From NCBI RefSeq assembly GCF_963676065.1, contig NZ_OY780933.1, forward strand, positions 2,140,001-2,204,000: DNA of 64,000 bases, given 5' to 3'. The translations under genes were made by a program, and so were the position numbers. The notes beneath the pieces were generated by a model that was not told the DNA's origin, searched no databases, and saw nothing but the letters and a program-made list of their open reading frames with translations. The stretch is from Maridesulfovibrio sp. Lineage in GTDB: Bacteria > Desulfobacterota > Desulfovibrionia > Desulfovibrionales > Desulfovibrionaceae. Of the stretch, positions 9,760 through 19,141 are shown piece by piece (position 1 is the stretch's first letter; each line of letters begins with the position of its first letter).

Positions 9760-10708
9760 ATTTCCAGAAATCCGTGATTGAATCCAGCGCCGCATCCTGT
9801 GTCGAGCCGTAGGGGATTAATTTGAAATCAAGCGCTTTTACCTGCTTAAGATAGTCGGCGTATTGGGATTTTTCTATGTATTCAACGTCAAGGATTGTCT
9901 TACCTGCTTCAGCAAGTTGTTTTGCCAATTGCAGACGGTAGTTTTTGTCTTCTTCGCTGTGGTAATTGAAAAGCAGGCTTTCAAGGCCGACCATATCGAT
10001 AGTTTTGAAATAAACTTCCTTGTATTCCGGGGAGCAGTCTTTGAAAATTCCTATACCGTTCTGGGGACAGATGATGAAATTTTTACCTGCTTTCTTGCGG
10101 GTGTAGTCTGCGATTCTTTTGATTAATTTTACCATTTCATCTGCAGTGTCCCGCACTTCCATACCCTGTTCATGCCAGAACCAGTAACCGTCTACGATGT
10201 CCAGATAGACTCCATCGAATCCAGCTTCCAGAATACGGTCTAGGTAGGGGCGTAAACCTTTTTCCCACCAATCTTCGCGCCAGTATTTTACTTTATAGTT
10301 TCCGGTCCAGTCCTTATTTTCCGGTCCCAGAAAGCCGGGTTGATTCTTTTTCCAGTCGTTCTGCCAGTAGAAACGGTACTCTTCAGCTTCGCCAATGGAA
10401 AAGTAGCAGAGCACTGTCTTTTTAAATTTATGTAGAATGGAAATGTCTTTCGGCGATAATCTTTTCTCGTCCGACCCGTCCTTCGAATAGTCAACGACCA
10501 GTAAATCATATGGAGATTCAGCTAAAGCAGCGACCTTGGGATTTTGCAGTTGATAGGCCCAGCTTGAAATTTTTTTGTGGGGCGGGACGATACCGACTTT
10601 GGTTTTTGTTTGTTTGGCCGACGTGGATAGCGGATGTTTTGGTGTTGTGGAAACGCACGCGCTGACAAGCAAAAGACAAGTCATAATAGTTAGGTATCGT
10701 ATCTTCAT
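9749..10708 (-). CDS. GH114-like (endo-alpha-1,4-polygalactosaminidase-type) lipoprotein
   Basis: A protein of 319 residues with a lipoprotein signal (LLLVSAC, Cys about 17). It then has a TIM-barrel glycosidase-like domain of the TM1410/GH114 type, the same family as the PelA hydrolase domain. Shared blocks are CYFSIGEAEEY, GFDGVYLDIVDGYWFW, MVGLESLLF and LDVEYI. It probably cuts alpha-1,4-linked galactosamine polymers in the envelope. It is divergent from the pel operon (252-base gap) and resembles the hydrolase at 11440-12351, so the locus has two such enzymes. The extra copy may trim or release Pel at the membrane surface. Function is inferred from the family only. Confidence 0.8.
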   Translation of the reverse strand: MKIRYLTIMTCLLLVSACVSTTPKHPLSTSAKQTKTKVGIVPPHKKISSWAYQLQNPKVAALAESPYDLLVVDYSKDGSDEKRLSPKDISILHKFKKTVLCYFSIGEAEEYRFYWQNDWKKNQPGFLGPENKDWTGNYKVKYWREDWWEKGLRPYLDRILEAGFDGVYLDIVDGYWFWHEQGMEVRDTADEMVKLIKRIADYTRKKAGKNFIICPQNGIGIFKDCSPEYKEVYFKTIDMVGLESLLFNYHSEEDKNYRLQLAKQLAEAGKTILDVEYIEKSQYADYLKQVKALDFKLIPYGSTQDAALDSITDFWKFRK

Positions 10709-10856
10709 GTTTTTTTGGTGTTAGAATTTTTATATTCGAATAAATAGCACGGACTTGTTCAAAACTAAAGTTTCATGCTTTATTAAATCACAAGAATAAA
10801 AATAATTCAAAAGCATAAACAAAACTTTGCATAAGTATGAAATATGATTATAGTTG

Positions 10857-10885
10857 TTGAAAAATGATTTAAATTTTTTTTCTAT
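10857..10885 (+). promoter_or_regulatory. candidate promoter of the pel operon
   Basis: TTGAAA and TTCTAT are 17 bases apart in the AT-rich gap between the divergent GH114 lipoprotein gene and pelC, about 75 bases before the pelC start. This is a pattern match only. Confidence 0.4.
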
Positions 10886-10960
10886 GCTTTTTATGGGAAG
10901 TCTACTGAATTAATTTTATTAAAAGCTGATAGTTTTTCAGGAGTAAATAAGGAGGGTCGT

Positions 10961-11521
10961 GTGAATAGGAATTTTATAGCTGTTTTGGCTTTTTTTCTCT
11001 TTCTTTCCGGATGTTCCGGTACCTACATGAAAGATTATGTTCAATCGAACGGGATCGCCAGTGACGCGCGGCACGCAGCTGTATTGCCGCTGGTGAATCT
11101 GACCAACACCCCAAATGCGGGACGTATGGTCGGTGATCTGCTGACTACCGAACTTTATGCCTCTACCGGATTCGACCTCATGGAAACGACTGAAATGCTT
11201 AAGCGCATCAAAGGCGATGAGGATGATCTGGAGTTCGTCATGGAAGATGTCGTGGCCCAGAAATTGGGAAATAAGCTTGGCGTGGATACCGTTATCTACG
11301 GTTCTGTGACCGAGTACCAATACAAGCGGGGAGTGAATCAGAGTCCCACCGTGGGTATAAATCTGCGTATGATTGATGTCTCCTCCGGCAATGTTATCTG
11401 GGCTTCATCTTCTTCCAAGAGCGGGGGGTGCTTTTTCGGATGTACGGAATCCTTGAACAGCGTTGCGCAGGAAACTCTAGCGGAAATGGTTGCAGCTATG
11501 TCCACCGTTTCTGCACAATAA
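10961..11521 (+). CDS. pelC: PelC-like outer-membrane lipoprotein
   Basis: A protein of 186 residues starting at GTG after a strong AAGGAGG. It has a lipoprotein signal (FLFLSGC, Cys about 18) followed by a CsgG/TolB-N-like fold (AAVLPLVNLTNTPNAGRMVGDLLTTEL, given here in two parts: AAVLPLVNLTNT and AGRMVGDLLTTEL). Size and fold match PelC, which forms a ring on the outer membrane and guides Pel polymer to the PelB pore. It is the first gene of the pel cluster. It overlaps the pelA-hydrolase gene, so expression is coupled. The CsgG-like family is broad, so the name depends on the neighbours. Confidence 0.8.
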   Translation: MNRNFIAVLAFFLFLSGCSGTYMKDYVQSNGIASDARHAAVLPLVNLTNTPNAGRMVGDLLTTELYASTGFDLMETTEMLKRIKGDEDDLEFVMEDVVAQKLGNKLGVDTVIYGSVTEYQYKRGVNQSPTVGINLRMIDVSSGNVIWASSSSKSGGCFFGCTESLNSVAQETLAEMVAAMSTVSAQ

Positions 11522-12351
11522 TCCTGATCGTGATCTCTTTCTCCCTGTTCGGCAGAACTTTTGCTTTTGGCGGAAGTAATGCTGTTTCTTCTTGGGCTTG
11601 CTATTACGGTAGCGAGGACCGGACTGCCCAGCTATCCGGTTTTGATCTGCTGGTTTCTGCTCCCGGTGGGCAGGACCCGGCTTTGCTGCGTGCGAACGGG
11701 GCTAAGGTTCTGGCTTATGTAAGCCTCGGAGAGGTGGAGGAAAACGGCCCTTATTATGATGAAGCTAAAAAGCTCGGTTTGCTGGTTCGTCATAATGAAA
11801 ACTGGAATTCATGGGTTGTTGATGTGCGTAGTCCAAAGTGGCGTGAACTTCTTTTCGCCCGGATAATTCCCGATGCCCTTTCCGCAGGGTATGACGGCCT
11901 CTTTTTTGATACTCTTGATTCACCTATCGATATGCAGCGTCGGGACCCTGATAAATACAAGGGTACCGAACGTTCCTGCGTGGATCTGGTCCGTACAATC
12001 AGGGAAAATTTTCCCAAACTGTTGCTCTGCCAGAATCGTGGTTTTGAGATTGTCCGGCGGACAGCCCCTTATCTCGATTATCTGCTGATCGAGGGGCTGA
12101 GCAGTTCCATGGACATTGCCACATTAACCCGCACGGATGTATCGAAAAATGATCGCGATTTCCTCATTGCTAAAGTTGAATCTGCGCTAAAGGCCAACCC
12201 GAAACTGCAGATCCTGACCCTTGATTATGTCCCGGCTGACGATGAGCAGGAGATTAAAAAGGCTTACGAATATTCCCGCAGCATGGGATTCATTCCTTAC
12301 GTCAGCACTCCCGCATTAAATGAGGTGTTTATCCATGCGTCTGATAAGTAA
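11440..12351 (+). CDS. pelA: PelA glycoside hydrolase domain as a separate protein
   Basis: About 303 residues. The GH114-type hydrolase of PelA stands alone here. Key blocks are AYVSLGEVEE, GYDGLFFDTLDSP, LLIEGLSSS (candidate catalytic Glu) and LTLDYVPADDE. A hydrophobic segment near residues 25-45 looks like a signal peptide. The start is unsure: ATG 11440 (GCGGGGGG upstream) overlaps pelC by about 80 bases, and GTG 11428 or a non-ATG start near 11529 is possible. In Pseudomonas PelA this domain is fused to the deacetylase. Here the deacetylase is the next gene, overlapping by 17 bases with its own signal peptide, so this is a true gene split. Confidence 0.8.
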   Translation: MYGILEQRCAGNSSGNGCSYVHRFCTIILIVISFSLFGRTFAFGGSNAVSSWACYYGSEDRTAQLSGFDLLVSAPGGQDPALLRANGAKVLAYVSLGEVEENGPYYDEAKKLGLLVRHNENWNSWVVDVRSPKWRELLFARIIPDALSAGYDGLFFDTLDSPIDMQRRDPDKYKGTERSCVDLVRTIRENFPKLLLCQNRGFEIVRRTAPYLDYLLIEGLSSSMDIATLTRTDVSKNDRDFLIAKVESALKANPKLQILTLDYVPADDEQEIKKAYEYSRSMGFIPYVSTPALNEVFIHASDK

Positions 12352-14419
12352 ATTTGTTCTTGCTGCCTTGTTTGTTGTTCTCAGTCTGTCGTTGGCTCAT
12401 GCCGCTGAGGTCAAGCGCAAGGTGCTGGTCCTATATAATGGCGCAGAAAGTAGAACGGTTGTAAATAACAGTTTTGTTGAAGGATTTGCCTCCCCCCTGA
12501 ATTATCTGGGCTTTTTGTATGAAGTCCGTGATGTCTCACAGCGTCCGCTGCCTTCGGATAAAAAGATGGCTGAATACGGAGCTGTTTTTACCACATTCGC
12601 CGAAAATATGATGAATAATCCTGATGAATATTTGAAATGGCTGATCAGGCAGCAGGAGAATGGAAAACAGCTGATTATAGCCGGTACGCCGGGAGCTTTA
12701 AGCGATTATGACTCGGTCAATTCCGATCCGGTATTGATTAAGAAGGTCTTTTCCAACCTTGGATTTTCTTATCAGGGAAACGCTGTCAACGATAATTCCC
12801 GTTTGAGGTATGACCATGTTGATCCTGAAAAAATGAATTTTGAGCGCAAGCTCCCTTTGTTTCCGCAGAAATATATGCAGATTGTGCCTAACCGTAAGGA
12901 TGTTGAATCGTGGGCTAATGTAGGATTCAAGGGCAAATCCGAAACCTCAGCCTCTGTAGTTGGAGTGGGGCCGCGAGGCGGCTTTGCTTTCGATGGATAT
13001 ATGCGCTGGCAGGACCCGGTCGATTATCTGAAACGCTGGTATTTGAATCCATTTGATTTTTTGCGTGTCTGTCTGGATCTGAAAGGGATGCCCGCATTTA
13101 CTCCAACAACACTTAACGGTAAGCGGGTGGCTTTTGCCCATATCGACGGGGATGGTTTTGCCGGATATACCGAAATTGATAAGCATAAGGTCTGCGCAGA
13201 AATAATCATGGAGCGTATCTTTGAACGCTACGATTTTCCTAATTCGGCTTCAGTTATCGCCGGCGAGATCAATCCGGCGGTGAAGGGCAGTAAAGATAAT
13301 GTAGAGATGGCCCGGACCATGTATGAAATGAAGAATGTCGAAACGGCTTCCCATTCCTATACGCATCCTTTCGCATGGAGCGCCGAACTTCGCGAATCCA
13401 AAGAATATAAGGATGACTTTGTCATTGGGCAGTATGAGGTTCCGGGTTACAAATTTGATGCGCGGTACGAAATTGTGGGGTCCTGTGATTATATCACCGA
13501 GAATCTTGCCCCGGCTCAGAAACCTTGCAAAATCCTGCTTTGGTCCGGAATGTGCGAGCCGACTGAAAGTCAGGTTGCCATTGCTGACAAGGCCGGAATC
13601 CTGAATATGAACGGCGGGGATACGGTATTTGATGCCCGGCGCAATTCTTATTTCGGGGTGTCTCCACTATACAAGCCGTTAGGCTCCCGTCATCAGATCT
13701 ATACCGGACAGGCTAACGAAAATATTCTTACCAATCTTTGGAACGGTCCTTATTTCGGATTTAGAAATATTGTGGATACCATGAAACGAACCGGTTCTCC
13801 GCGGCGTATCATGCCCATCGATATCTACTATCATTTTTACAGCGGCGAAAAATTCGCATCGCTCAAGGCTCTTGAAGATGTTTATGAATGGGCGCTCAGT
13901 CAGGATACCGCACGGGTATTCGCTTCCTCTTATATCAAAATGGTTAACGGCTATCTTTCTGCAAAGATAGATAAAATCAGCCCCGGCCATTTTGTCTTCC
14001 GCGATTACAATGATTGCCTTTCCGTGCGGCTGGACGGAATGAAGATGGTCCCAGATCTGGCGAAATGCAAAAATATTCTTGGGTATGACATCCAGCCGGA
14101 AGGTATTTTCGTTAATCTACGGCCCGGAACTTCTAAGGCGGAATTGGTGCTCACAGCGGATAAAAATGCTAATAATAAAATAGTTTATTTGAAGAACGGG
14201 TCCGGATGGGTACGTAATTTTGAACCAACATCAACCGGGGTGCGTTTTGATTTTGATTGTTTCAGTAAGGGGCGTTTCGATCTCGGTGGTCTTATCCCGG
14301 ACCGGAAATATAAACTTATTCGCGGAGACGGTCCGGCTCTTGAATTTAACAGTAGCAAGGGCGGGGTGCTCAGCGTGAAGGATGTCCTTTCCGGACCGAT
14401 GGAGATTGATTTGATTTGA
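12335..14419 (+). CDS. PelA polysaccharide deacetylase part
   Basis: A protein of 694 residues. The ATG at 12335 (GAGGTG upstream) begins a classic signal peptide ending AHAAEV. Residues about 20-260 resemble the middle Rossmann/reductase-like region of PelA. Residues about 265-500 hold a CE4-like deacetylase with HIDGDGF (catalytic Asp region) and ASHSYTHPF (metal-binding His pair). A C-terminal beta-rich part follows. It should remove acetyl groups from N-acetylgalactosamine in the periplasm so that Pel becomes cationic. It lies between the hydrolase gene and pelB, and the next start (TTG) overlaps its stop. Confidence 0.85.
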   Translation: MRLISKFVLAALFVVLSLSLAHAAEVKRKVLVLYNGAESRTVVNNSFVEGFASPLNYLGFLYEVRDVSQRPLPSDKKMAEYGAVFTTFAENMMNNPDEYLKWLIRQQENGKQLIIAGTPGALSDYDSVNSDPVLIKKVFSNLGFSYQGNAVNDNSRLRYDHVDPEKMNFERKLPLFPQKYMQIVPNRKDVESWANVGFKGKSETSASVVGVGPRGGFAFDGYMRWQDPVDYLKRWYLNPFDFLRVCLDLKGMPAFTPTTLNGKRVAFAHIDGDGFAGYTEIDKHKVCAEIIMERIFERYDFPNSASVIAGEINPAVKGSKDNVEMARTMYEMKNVETASHSYTHPFAWSAELRESKEYKDDFVIGQYEVPGYKFDARYEIVGSCDYITENLAPAQKPCKILLWSGMCEPTESQVAIADKAGILNMNGGDTVFDARRNSYFGVSPLYKPLGSRHQIYTGQANENILTNLWNGPYFGFRNIVDTMKRTGSPRRIMPIDIYYHFYSGEKFASLKALEDVYEWALSQDTARVFASSYIKMVNGYLSAKIDKISPGHFVFRDYNDCLSVRLDGMKMVPDLAKCKNILGYDIQPEGIFVNLRPGTSKAELVLTADKNANNKIVYLKNGSGWVRNFEPTSTGVRFDFDCFSKGRFDLGGLIPDRKYKLIRGDGPALEFNSSKGGVLSVKDVLSGPMEIDLI

Positions 14420-17238
14420 ACATAAAGCTCTGGCGGGTACTTGCTTTCGTACTCTTCATAACCGGGACGACCGTGCTTATATATCCCTTTCCGAGGGATC
14501 TTGTCCACCTGTACCTGCGGAGCGGTGAAGTTTCCAAGGCTGCGGATCTTTTGAACGACCTACTCGCTGAAGATCCTTATGATCTTGGCCTTTTAAAGGT
14601 AGGAGTCGAGGTTTATCTACAGCGGGGAATGCCTGACAAAGCTATTTCCAACCTTGAGGAGATCCTAAAGCAGAAGCCCCACCGCATACCGGAGCGCAAA
14701 AAACTGGCGCAGGTGTATGAATGGACTGTAATGCCGCACAAGGCTCTGCATGAATGGGAAAAATTGGCACAAGTTGAACCTGAAGAACTTGAGCCTTTGC
14801 AACGCATGGTTATGTATTACCGCTATTTTAATATGTTACCGCAGGAAGTCGATGCAGTTATCAGGCTCAATAAGTTGCAAGGCAGGAAGCCTTTCAATAG
14901 TGATTTTCTGCAGGTTCTAAATAAAGAGATAGATCGGCTTAGCGCTGAATATGATCAAAACAAAGATGATCCGTATCTTAATTTCCTGATTCAGCGTGTT
15001 TTTATTGTGGGGGAACAGTTTAAGGCTGAAACCGACTTCAAGGCTGAGACAGGGGGCAAGGTCGACTATTTGCAGTATGTCACCTATGTGCTTGAATATT
15101 TTATAGCTGTGGACCGCATGGATGAAGGCTACCTGTATGCCGAGCGCATGGACCAAAAAACAGGGGCTGACATTGAAAGCAGGGTTCAGATGGTCAAGGT
15201 TTTAGGGTGGGCAGGTAACTATAACCGAGGATTGGAAATAGCGGAAAAGTTACTCAAAATCAGTCCCGAAAATATCGAGCTGCTGACTGAAACCGCATGG
15301 ATGGCCCGTTCTGCCGGAAGGTTTGATGTCGCAGAGGATGTGCTGGAAAAGCTGGTTGAAGTGGAGCCGGACAATACGGAACATCAGAAGGCTTTAGCTG
15401 ACGTTTATATTGAAACAGGTAATTTTCAAAAAGCTGTGGACTTGTTCCGCCGTCTTGCACAGAGAGTTGGAAACTGGTTGATATACGCGCACGATATGTT
15501 GCGTGCAGCCCTTTTCAGCGGTGATATCAGGCTTATGTCTGAAGTAGTGGAAGAAACCGGGAAGGTTGATTTTTCCGAACCGGAATATCTGCGAACCCGC
15601 GCTGAGTTATTGCTGACCCTTGAGCGTCCCCGCGAAGCTTATGATGCTTTACGCAGGGTGGTGGACTCTCCGAGCGCGACACTGGCTGATTATCAGAGTC
15701 TAATCGATGCGGCGGCATCCACTGCCGATAACCGGCTTGTTGCTGAGACGGTTGATCTGGCCCTGAAGGTTTATCCTGACGATCTCGACCTGTTGCGTAC
15801 TGCCGGATCCGCGTGGCTCAACGTTGGAAGGCCTTATAAGGCTTACCGTGCTTACCGGAAAGTGCTGCTGCTGGAGCAGACTCAGCAGGATATTATCGAT
15901 ATGCTGCTGGCTGCGTCCGAGACTCAGGATTTGAAGCTGGCGGTGCAGGCGGCTAAGTACGCTGAGAAGATTGCTCCCAAGGATGTAAAAGTCATCAAAC
16001 AGGCCGGGGAAATCATGCTCTGGCTTAATTCACCTAAAGACGGCTATCCATACTATAAAAAGGCCGCGATTATGACCGGCGGCAATCGCGAATACGTAAT
16101 GAATCTTATCCAGATAGCTTCCTATACCGGCGATAAGGCTTTATTCCGGGACGCTGCAGAGACGGCTATCCGGTTGCGGCCAAATGATGAACAGGTGGGA
16201 CTGCTGGCCGCTGCTGTTTGGTCTGCCGCCGGGGAAAAGAAAAAAGCCGAACTGCTGCTTGCCCGTTTTGCGGGGCAGGGCGCAAAGAATCTGGGCATGC
16301 TGTATAAGTGGGCGGTCTTTGCGGATAAGGCCGGATTGAGTGAAGAAGCCTACCGTATCTATAATGAACTTTATTCGCGGGGATACAAGCGCGCTGAAAT
16401 CAGAGATGATCTGGCAAGGCTGGCAGAGTGGACAGAACGTCCGGCTGTGGCTGCAAAGTTATACGCTGAAATTTCTGATGAATCTCCACGCGATTTCACT
16501 TTTGCCAAACGGGCTGCCAAATCATGGGCCGATGCCGGTAATTACGCGGATTCTGTAATCTATTACGAGCGGGCCTTGGACATTGAGCCTCGTGATTATG
16601 AGTTGATGCTCGATCTGGCAAGGGTTTACGGTTTTGCCGGGAAGCCTGCGGACCAGATCAGGGTCTATAAGAAATTGCTGGCTGCCGGTAAATTGCCGGA
16701 AACCGAACGGGTAGAGCTGGCACGGGCCTATCTTGACGCCCGGGAACCCGATGCGGCGCTGGGAATTCTGGAGCCGTATGCCCGCTTGAATAAACTGCCC
16801 CGGTTTGAAGGATTTCTGCTGGCTTCGGCTTTACACATGGCCGGACGCGAAAGCGAGGCCTCAGATGTTTATAAAAGGTTGAAAAAAGAGTATAATGACG
16901 ACGAAGTGTTTCTGGCTCGTCTGGGCGCGGAGGCGTTGTTCAATAATTTAAAAACCGATGCGTATGCTCTTTTTGAAGCGGCTTTGAGGGTTAATCCTAA
17001 AAACCGCACAGCTCTTAAAGGATTGGGAATAATTTTAAGTGAGCGGGAGCAGTATAAAAGGTCTGTCTCCCAGTTTCGTAAATATTTGAGTCTGGTACCT
17101 AATGATGCGGATACACGTTTTCAACTGGGTGAAATATACAGGATCATGGGTCGTGAAAGCGCCGCAATCCGTGAGTTCAAACGTGCAGAGCGTATTCTCC
17201 GTCGTGAAGGGCGGAAAAAAGTGGATAAAGGAAGTTGA
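14416..17238 (+). CDS. PelB-like periplasmic TPR scaffold
   Basis: A protein of 940 residues. It has an N-terminal membrane anchor or uncleaved signal (about 5-25) and then tetratricopeptide repeats almost to the end. There is no beta-barrel at its C-terminus. In Pseudomonas the PelB TPR region binds PelA and leads the polymer to the PelB barrel in one 1,193-residue protein. Here the barrel is in the next gene. The TTG start overlaps the stop of the deacetylase gene by 4 bases, so translation is coupled. Confidence 0.82.
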   Translation: MNIKLWRVLAFVLFITGTTVLIYPFPRDLVHLYLRSGEVSKAADLLNDLLAEDPYDLGLLKVGVEVYLQRGMPDKAISNLEEILKQKPHRIPERKKLAQVYEWTVMPHKALHEWEKLAQVEPEELEPLQRMVMYYRYFNMLPQEVDAVIRLNKLQGRKPFNSDFLQVLNKEIDRLSAEYDQNKDDPYLNFLIQRVFIVGEQFKAETDFKAETGGKVDYLQYVTYVLEYFIAVDRMDEGYLYAERMDQKTGADIESRVQMVKVLGWAGNYNRGLEIAEKLLKISPENIELLTETAWMARSAGRFDVAEDVLEKLVEVEPDNTEHQKALADVYIETGNFQKAVDLFRRLAQRVGNWLIYAHDMLRAALFSGDIRLMSEVVEETGKVDFSEPEYLRTRAELLLTLERPREAYDALRRVVDSPSATLADYQSLIDAAASTADNRLVAETVDLALKVYPDDLDLLRTAGSAWLNVGRPYKAYRAYRKVLLLEQTQQDIIDMLLAASETQDLKLAVQAAKYAEKIAPKDVKVIKQAGEIMLWLNSPKDGYPYYKKAAIMTGGNREYVMNLIQIASYTGDKALFRDAAETAIRLRPNDEQVGLLAAAVWSAAGEKKKAELLLARFAGQGAKNLGMLYKWAVFADKAGLSEEAYRIYNELYSRGYKRAEIRDDLARLAEWTERPAVAAKLYAEISDESPRDFTFAKRAAKSWADAGNYADSVIYYERALDIEPRDYELMLDLARVYGFAGKPADQIRVYKKLLAAGKLPETERVELARAYLDAREPDAALGILEPYARLNKLPRFEGFLLASALHMAGRESEASDVYKRLKKEYNDDEVFLARLGAEALFNNLKTDAYALFEAALRVNPKNRTALKGLGIILSEREQYKRSVSQFRKYLSLVPNDADTRFQLGEIYRIMGRESAAIREFKRAERILRREGRKKVDKGS

Positions 17239-19112
17239 AAGGTAAGGATTTGAAAAAAGCAGTAGCAGTACTTTTACTTTTCGTGACGGTTTTACTGCCG
17301 GTCATATGCGCAACTCCGCTTTTGGCGGAGGATGGCGCAGCTGTATCCGTTGCGGAAAAGAGTGAACGTATCTGGACTGTCCGGATCAGCTCTTTCAAAC
17401 AGGCTGACTCAGCCTGGGATTTTATGTCCTACTTAAAGGGCGAAGGCTACAATCCTGCCATGGTTTACCTTTATGATGGACAGGGTCAGGGCTGGCGGGT
17501 GATACAGCTCGGTGATTATCCTACCCGGAGTCAGGCCCGTGCAGCCGGGCGTCTTTTCAAGAAGAAAACCGGACTTGATTATCTGATCCGGTCCATGTCC
17601 GTTGCCCTGCTTGAAGAGCGTACCCTTGAGTCTCTCAGAAGCCCGCTTCCCGTGAGAAAGAGCGCCGAAACAGGGGCATCTAACGCTTCCGGCAATTCCC
17701 CGGCACTAAAGAAGAAGCTGATCGGCGCACCGGAGTCCCTGTTTTATGAGCTTGATCAGCGCGATGTGTTGCTGGCTGCGGATGAAAGACAACAGAACCT
17801 GATCCTTGCCCGGATAATGATCCGTAGAGGATATGTGGAAGACGGTTTGCGTCTTTATGAAAAGATGCTGCGTAGTACCCCAGGTGATGCCGACCTGCGC
17901 GAGGAATATATAGGCGCACTTATCGATAATGGTGAGCTTGCGAAATCAACCTCCATGATTCAGGAATGGCTACGTCGTGATCCCCGGTCCCCGGCCGCTT
18001 TGCGACTGGTGGCCCGGCTGCGTTTATTATCAGATGATTACCCCACGCGGGTGAAAACTATTGATTATCTCTTGCGGTTGCGGCCCGGCGATATTGATAC
18101 GATTTCCAGCAAAGCGTACAGCGCTCAGCAGGGCGGAGATTGGCTGGGAGCCGTTGAAAGTTTTTCCGAACTAATTGACGCCGAACCGGATAATTACGAA
18201 GCCCGGCAGGCACTCTCCGAAATACTTATGGATCGCAGGCCGAAACTGGAGCAGATCTCCAGCGTATCCCTGCAATCTGATGAATCCATAACCACCACTT
18301 TCGGCAGTCGTTTTTCCATGCAGCTTACTGACTTGATCAGAGGGGAATTCTACTACGCCAATACCCGCATCTACCGTCCTCAGCAGGATGGAATTGAGAA
18401 GATCAACAAGGATGTGAATCAGGCTGAAATTTTATTGAAGAAAGATTTTAATCGAGTCTTTACCGGGATTGTCGGCATCGGAGCTCACGAAGGAACTTCC
18501 GACGGTATTTCAGCTGCGCTTGGCTTTGATTGGCGTATTCATGATTCCGGTAGCTTTTCCGCCATGATAGATTACGATAATCCATGGCTGGATGAACCTT
18601 CAGCCGCCAACTATGAGGGCAGATACAGCCAGATTTCCCTTACTTATGACGGATTTTATGATGATACGTGGGGACTTTATTTGAACGGTCAATTGCGGGA
18701 GTACCAGCTTGAATCAGACCGCAATTATGGAGCTAAAGGGATATATAACATAATTTTGACCCGCAGGCTTCTAGCTGATCCTGATTTGTACGTGTCTTAT
18801 TCTTTTTACCGCTCCTTTTTCAAGTATGACGATGATAATTATAAGCCGTTTGAAGTGGTGGAGAATGAGAGCATTCATACTTTCAGCACCAGTTTCAGCA
18901 AGTCCATTTCCGAAAACATCGTTTTTCAGGCCTCCGGCGGGATCAGGATGGATGAGTTCAAGAATAGCCCCAGTTACTTCGGCGGGCCTTCGCTGGCCTT
19001 TAATCTGGGACGCTTTAAATTGAATTTCGATTATGAGTATAGCAGTGATTCTGGCCTTGCCGGAGGTGGGGAAACCCAGTTCGTAAGCGGGGGGATCGGG
19101 TATGTTTTCTAA
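17235..19112 (+). CDS. pelB: PelB-like outer-membrane barrel with SPOR and TPR domains
   Basis: A protein of 625 residues. It has a signal peptide (about 1-32, ending PLLAEDG), then a SPOR-like domain (about 45-125; IWTVRISSFKQADSAWDFM, then GWRVIQLGDYPTRSQARA). TPR helices follow (about 175-345). The C-terminal half (about 350-625) alternates polar and aromatic residues and ends in YVF, typical of an outer-membrane beta-barrel. It should be the export pore for Pel. The SPOR domain, which in other proteins binds denuded peptidoglycan, is not part of the PelB described in Pseudomonas. The start is TTG 17235 (overlapping the previous stop) or TTG 17250. Confidence 0.8.
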   Translation: MKGKDLKKAVAVLLLFVTVLLPVICATPLLAEDGAAVSVAEKSERIWTVRISSFKQADSAWDFMSYLKGEGYNPAMVYLYDGQGQGWRVIQLGDYPTRSQARAAGRLFKKKTGLDYLIRSMSVALLEERTLESLRSPLPVRKSAETGASNASGNSPALKKKLIGAPESLFYELDQRDVLLAADERQQNLILARIMIRRGYVEDGLRLYEKMLRSTPGDADLREEYIGALIDNGELAKSTSMIQEWLRRDPRSPAALRLVARLRLLSDDYPTRVKTIDYLLRLRPGDIDTISSKAYSAQQGGDWLGAVESFSELIDAEPDNYEARQALSEILMDRRPKLEQISSVSLQSDESITTTFGSRFSMQLTDLIRGEFYYANTRIYRPQQDGIEKINKDVNQAEILLKKDFNRVFTGIVGIGAHEGTSDGISAALGFDWRIHDSGSFSAMIDYDNPWLDEPSAANYEGRYSQISLTYDGFYDDTWGLYLNGQLREYQLESDRNYGAKGIYNIILTRRLLADPDLYVSYSFYRSFFKYDDDNYKPFEVVENESIHTFSTSFSKSISENIVFQASGGIRMDEFKNSPSYFGGPSLAFNLGRFKLNFDYEYSSDSGLAGGGETQFVSGGIGYVF

Positions 19113-19141
19113 TGTGATTGAAACTAGGCGGGCCGGTGTAT

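Noticed and set aside
12320..12351. Possible frameshift joining the pelA hydrolase and deacetylase genes
   Set aside because: The second gene has its own Shine-Dalgarno and a full signal peptide, so a true split is more likely.
17220..17260. Possible frameshift joining the two pelB-like genes
   Set aside because: The downstream protein has its own signal peptide and a SPOR domain, so it is a separate protein.
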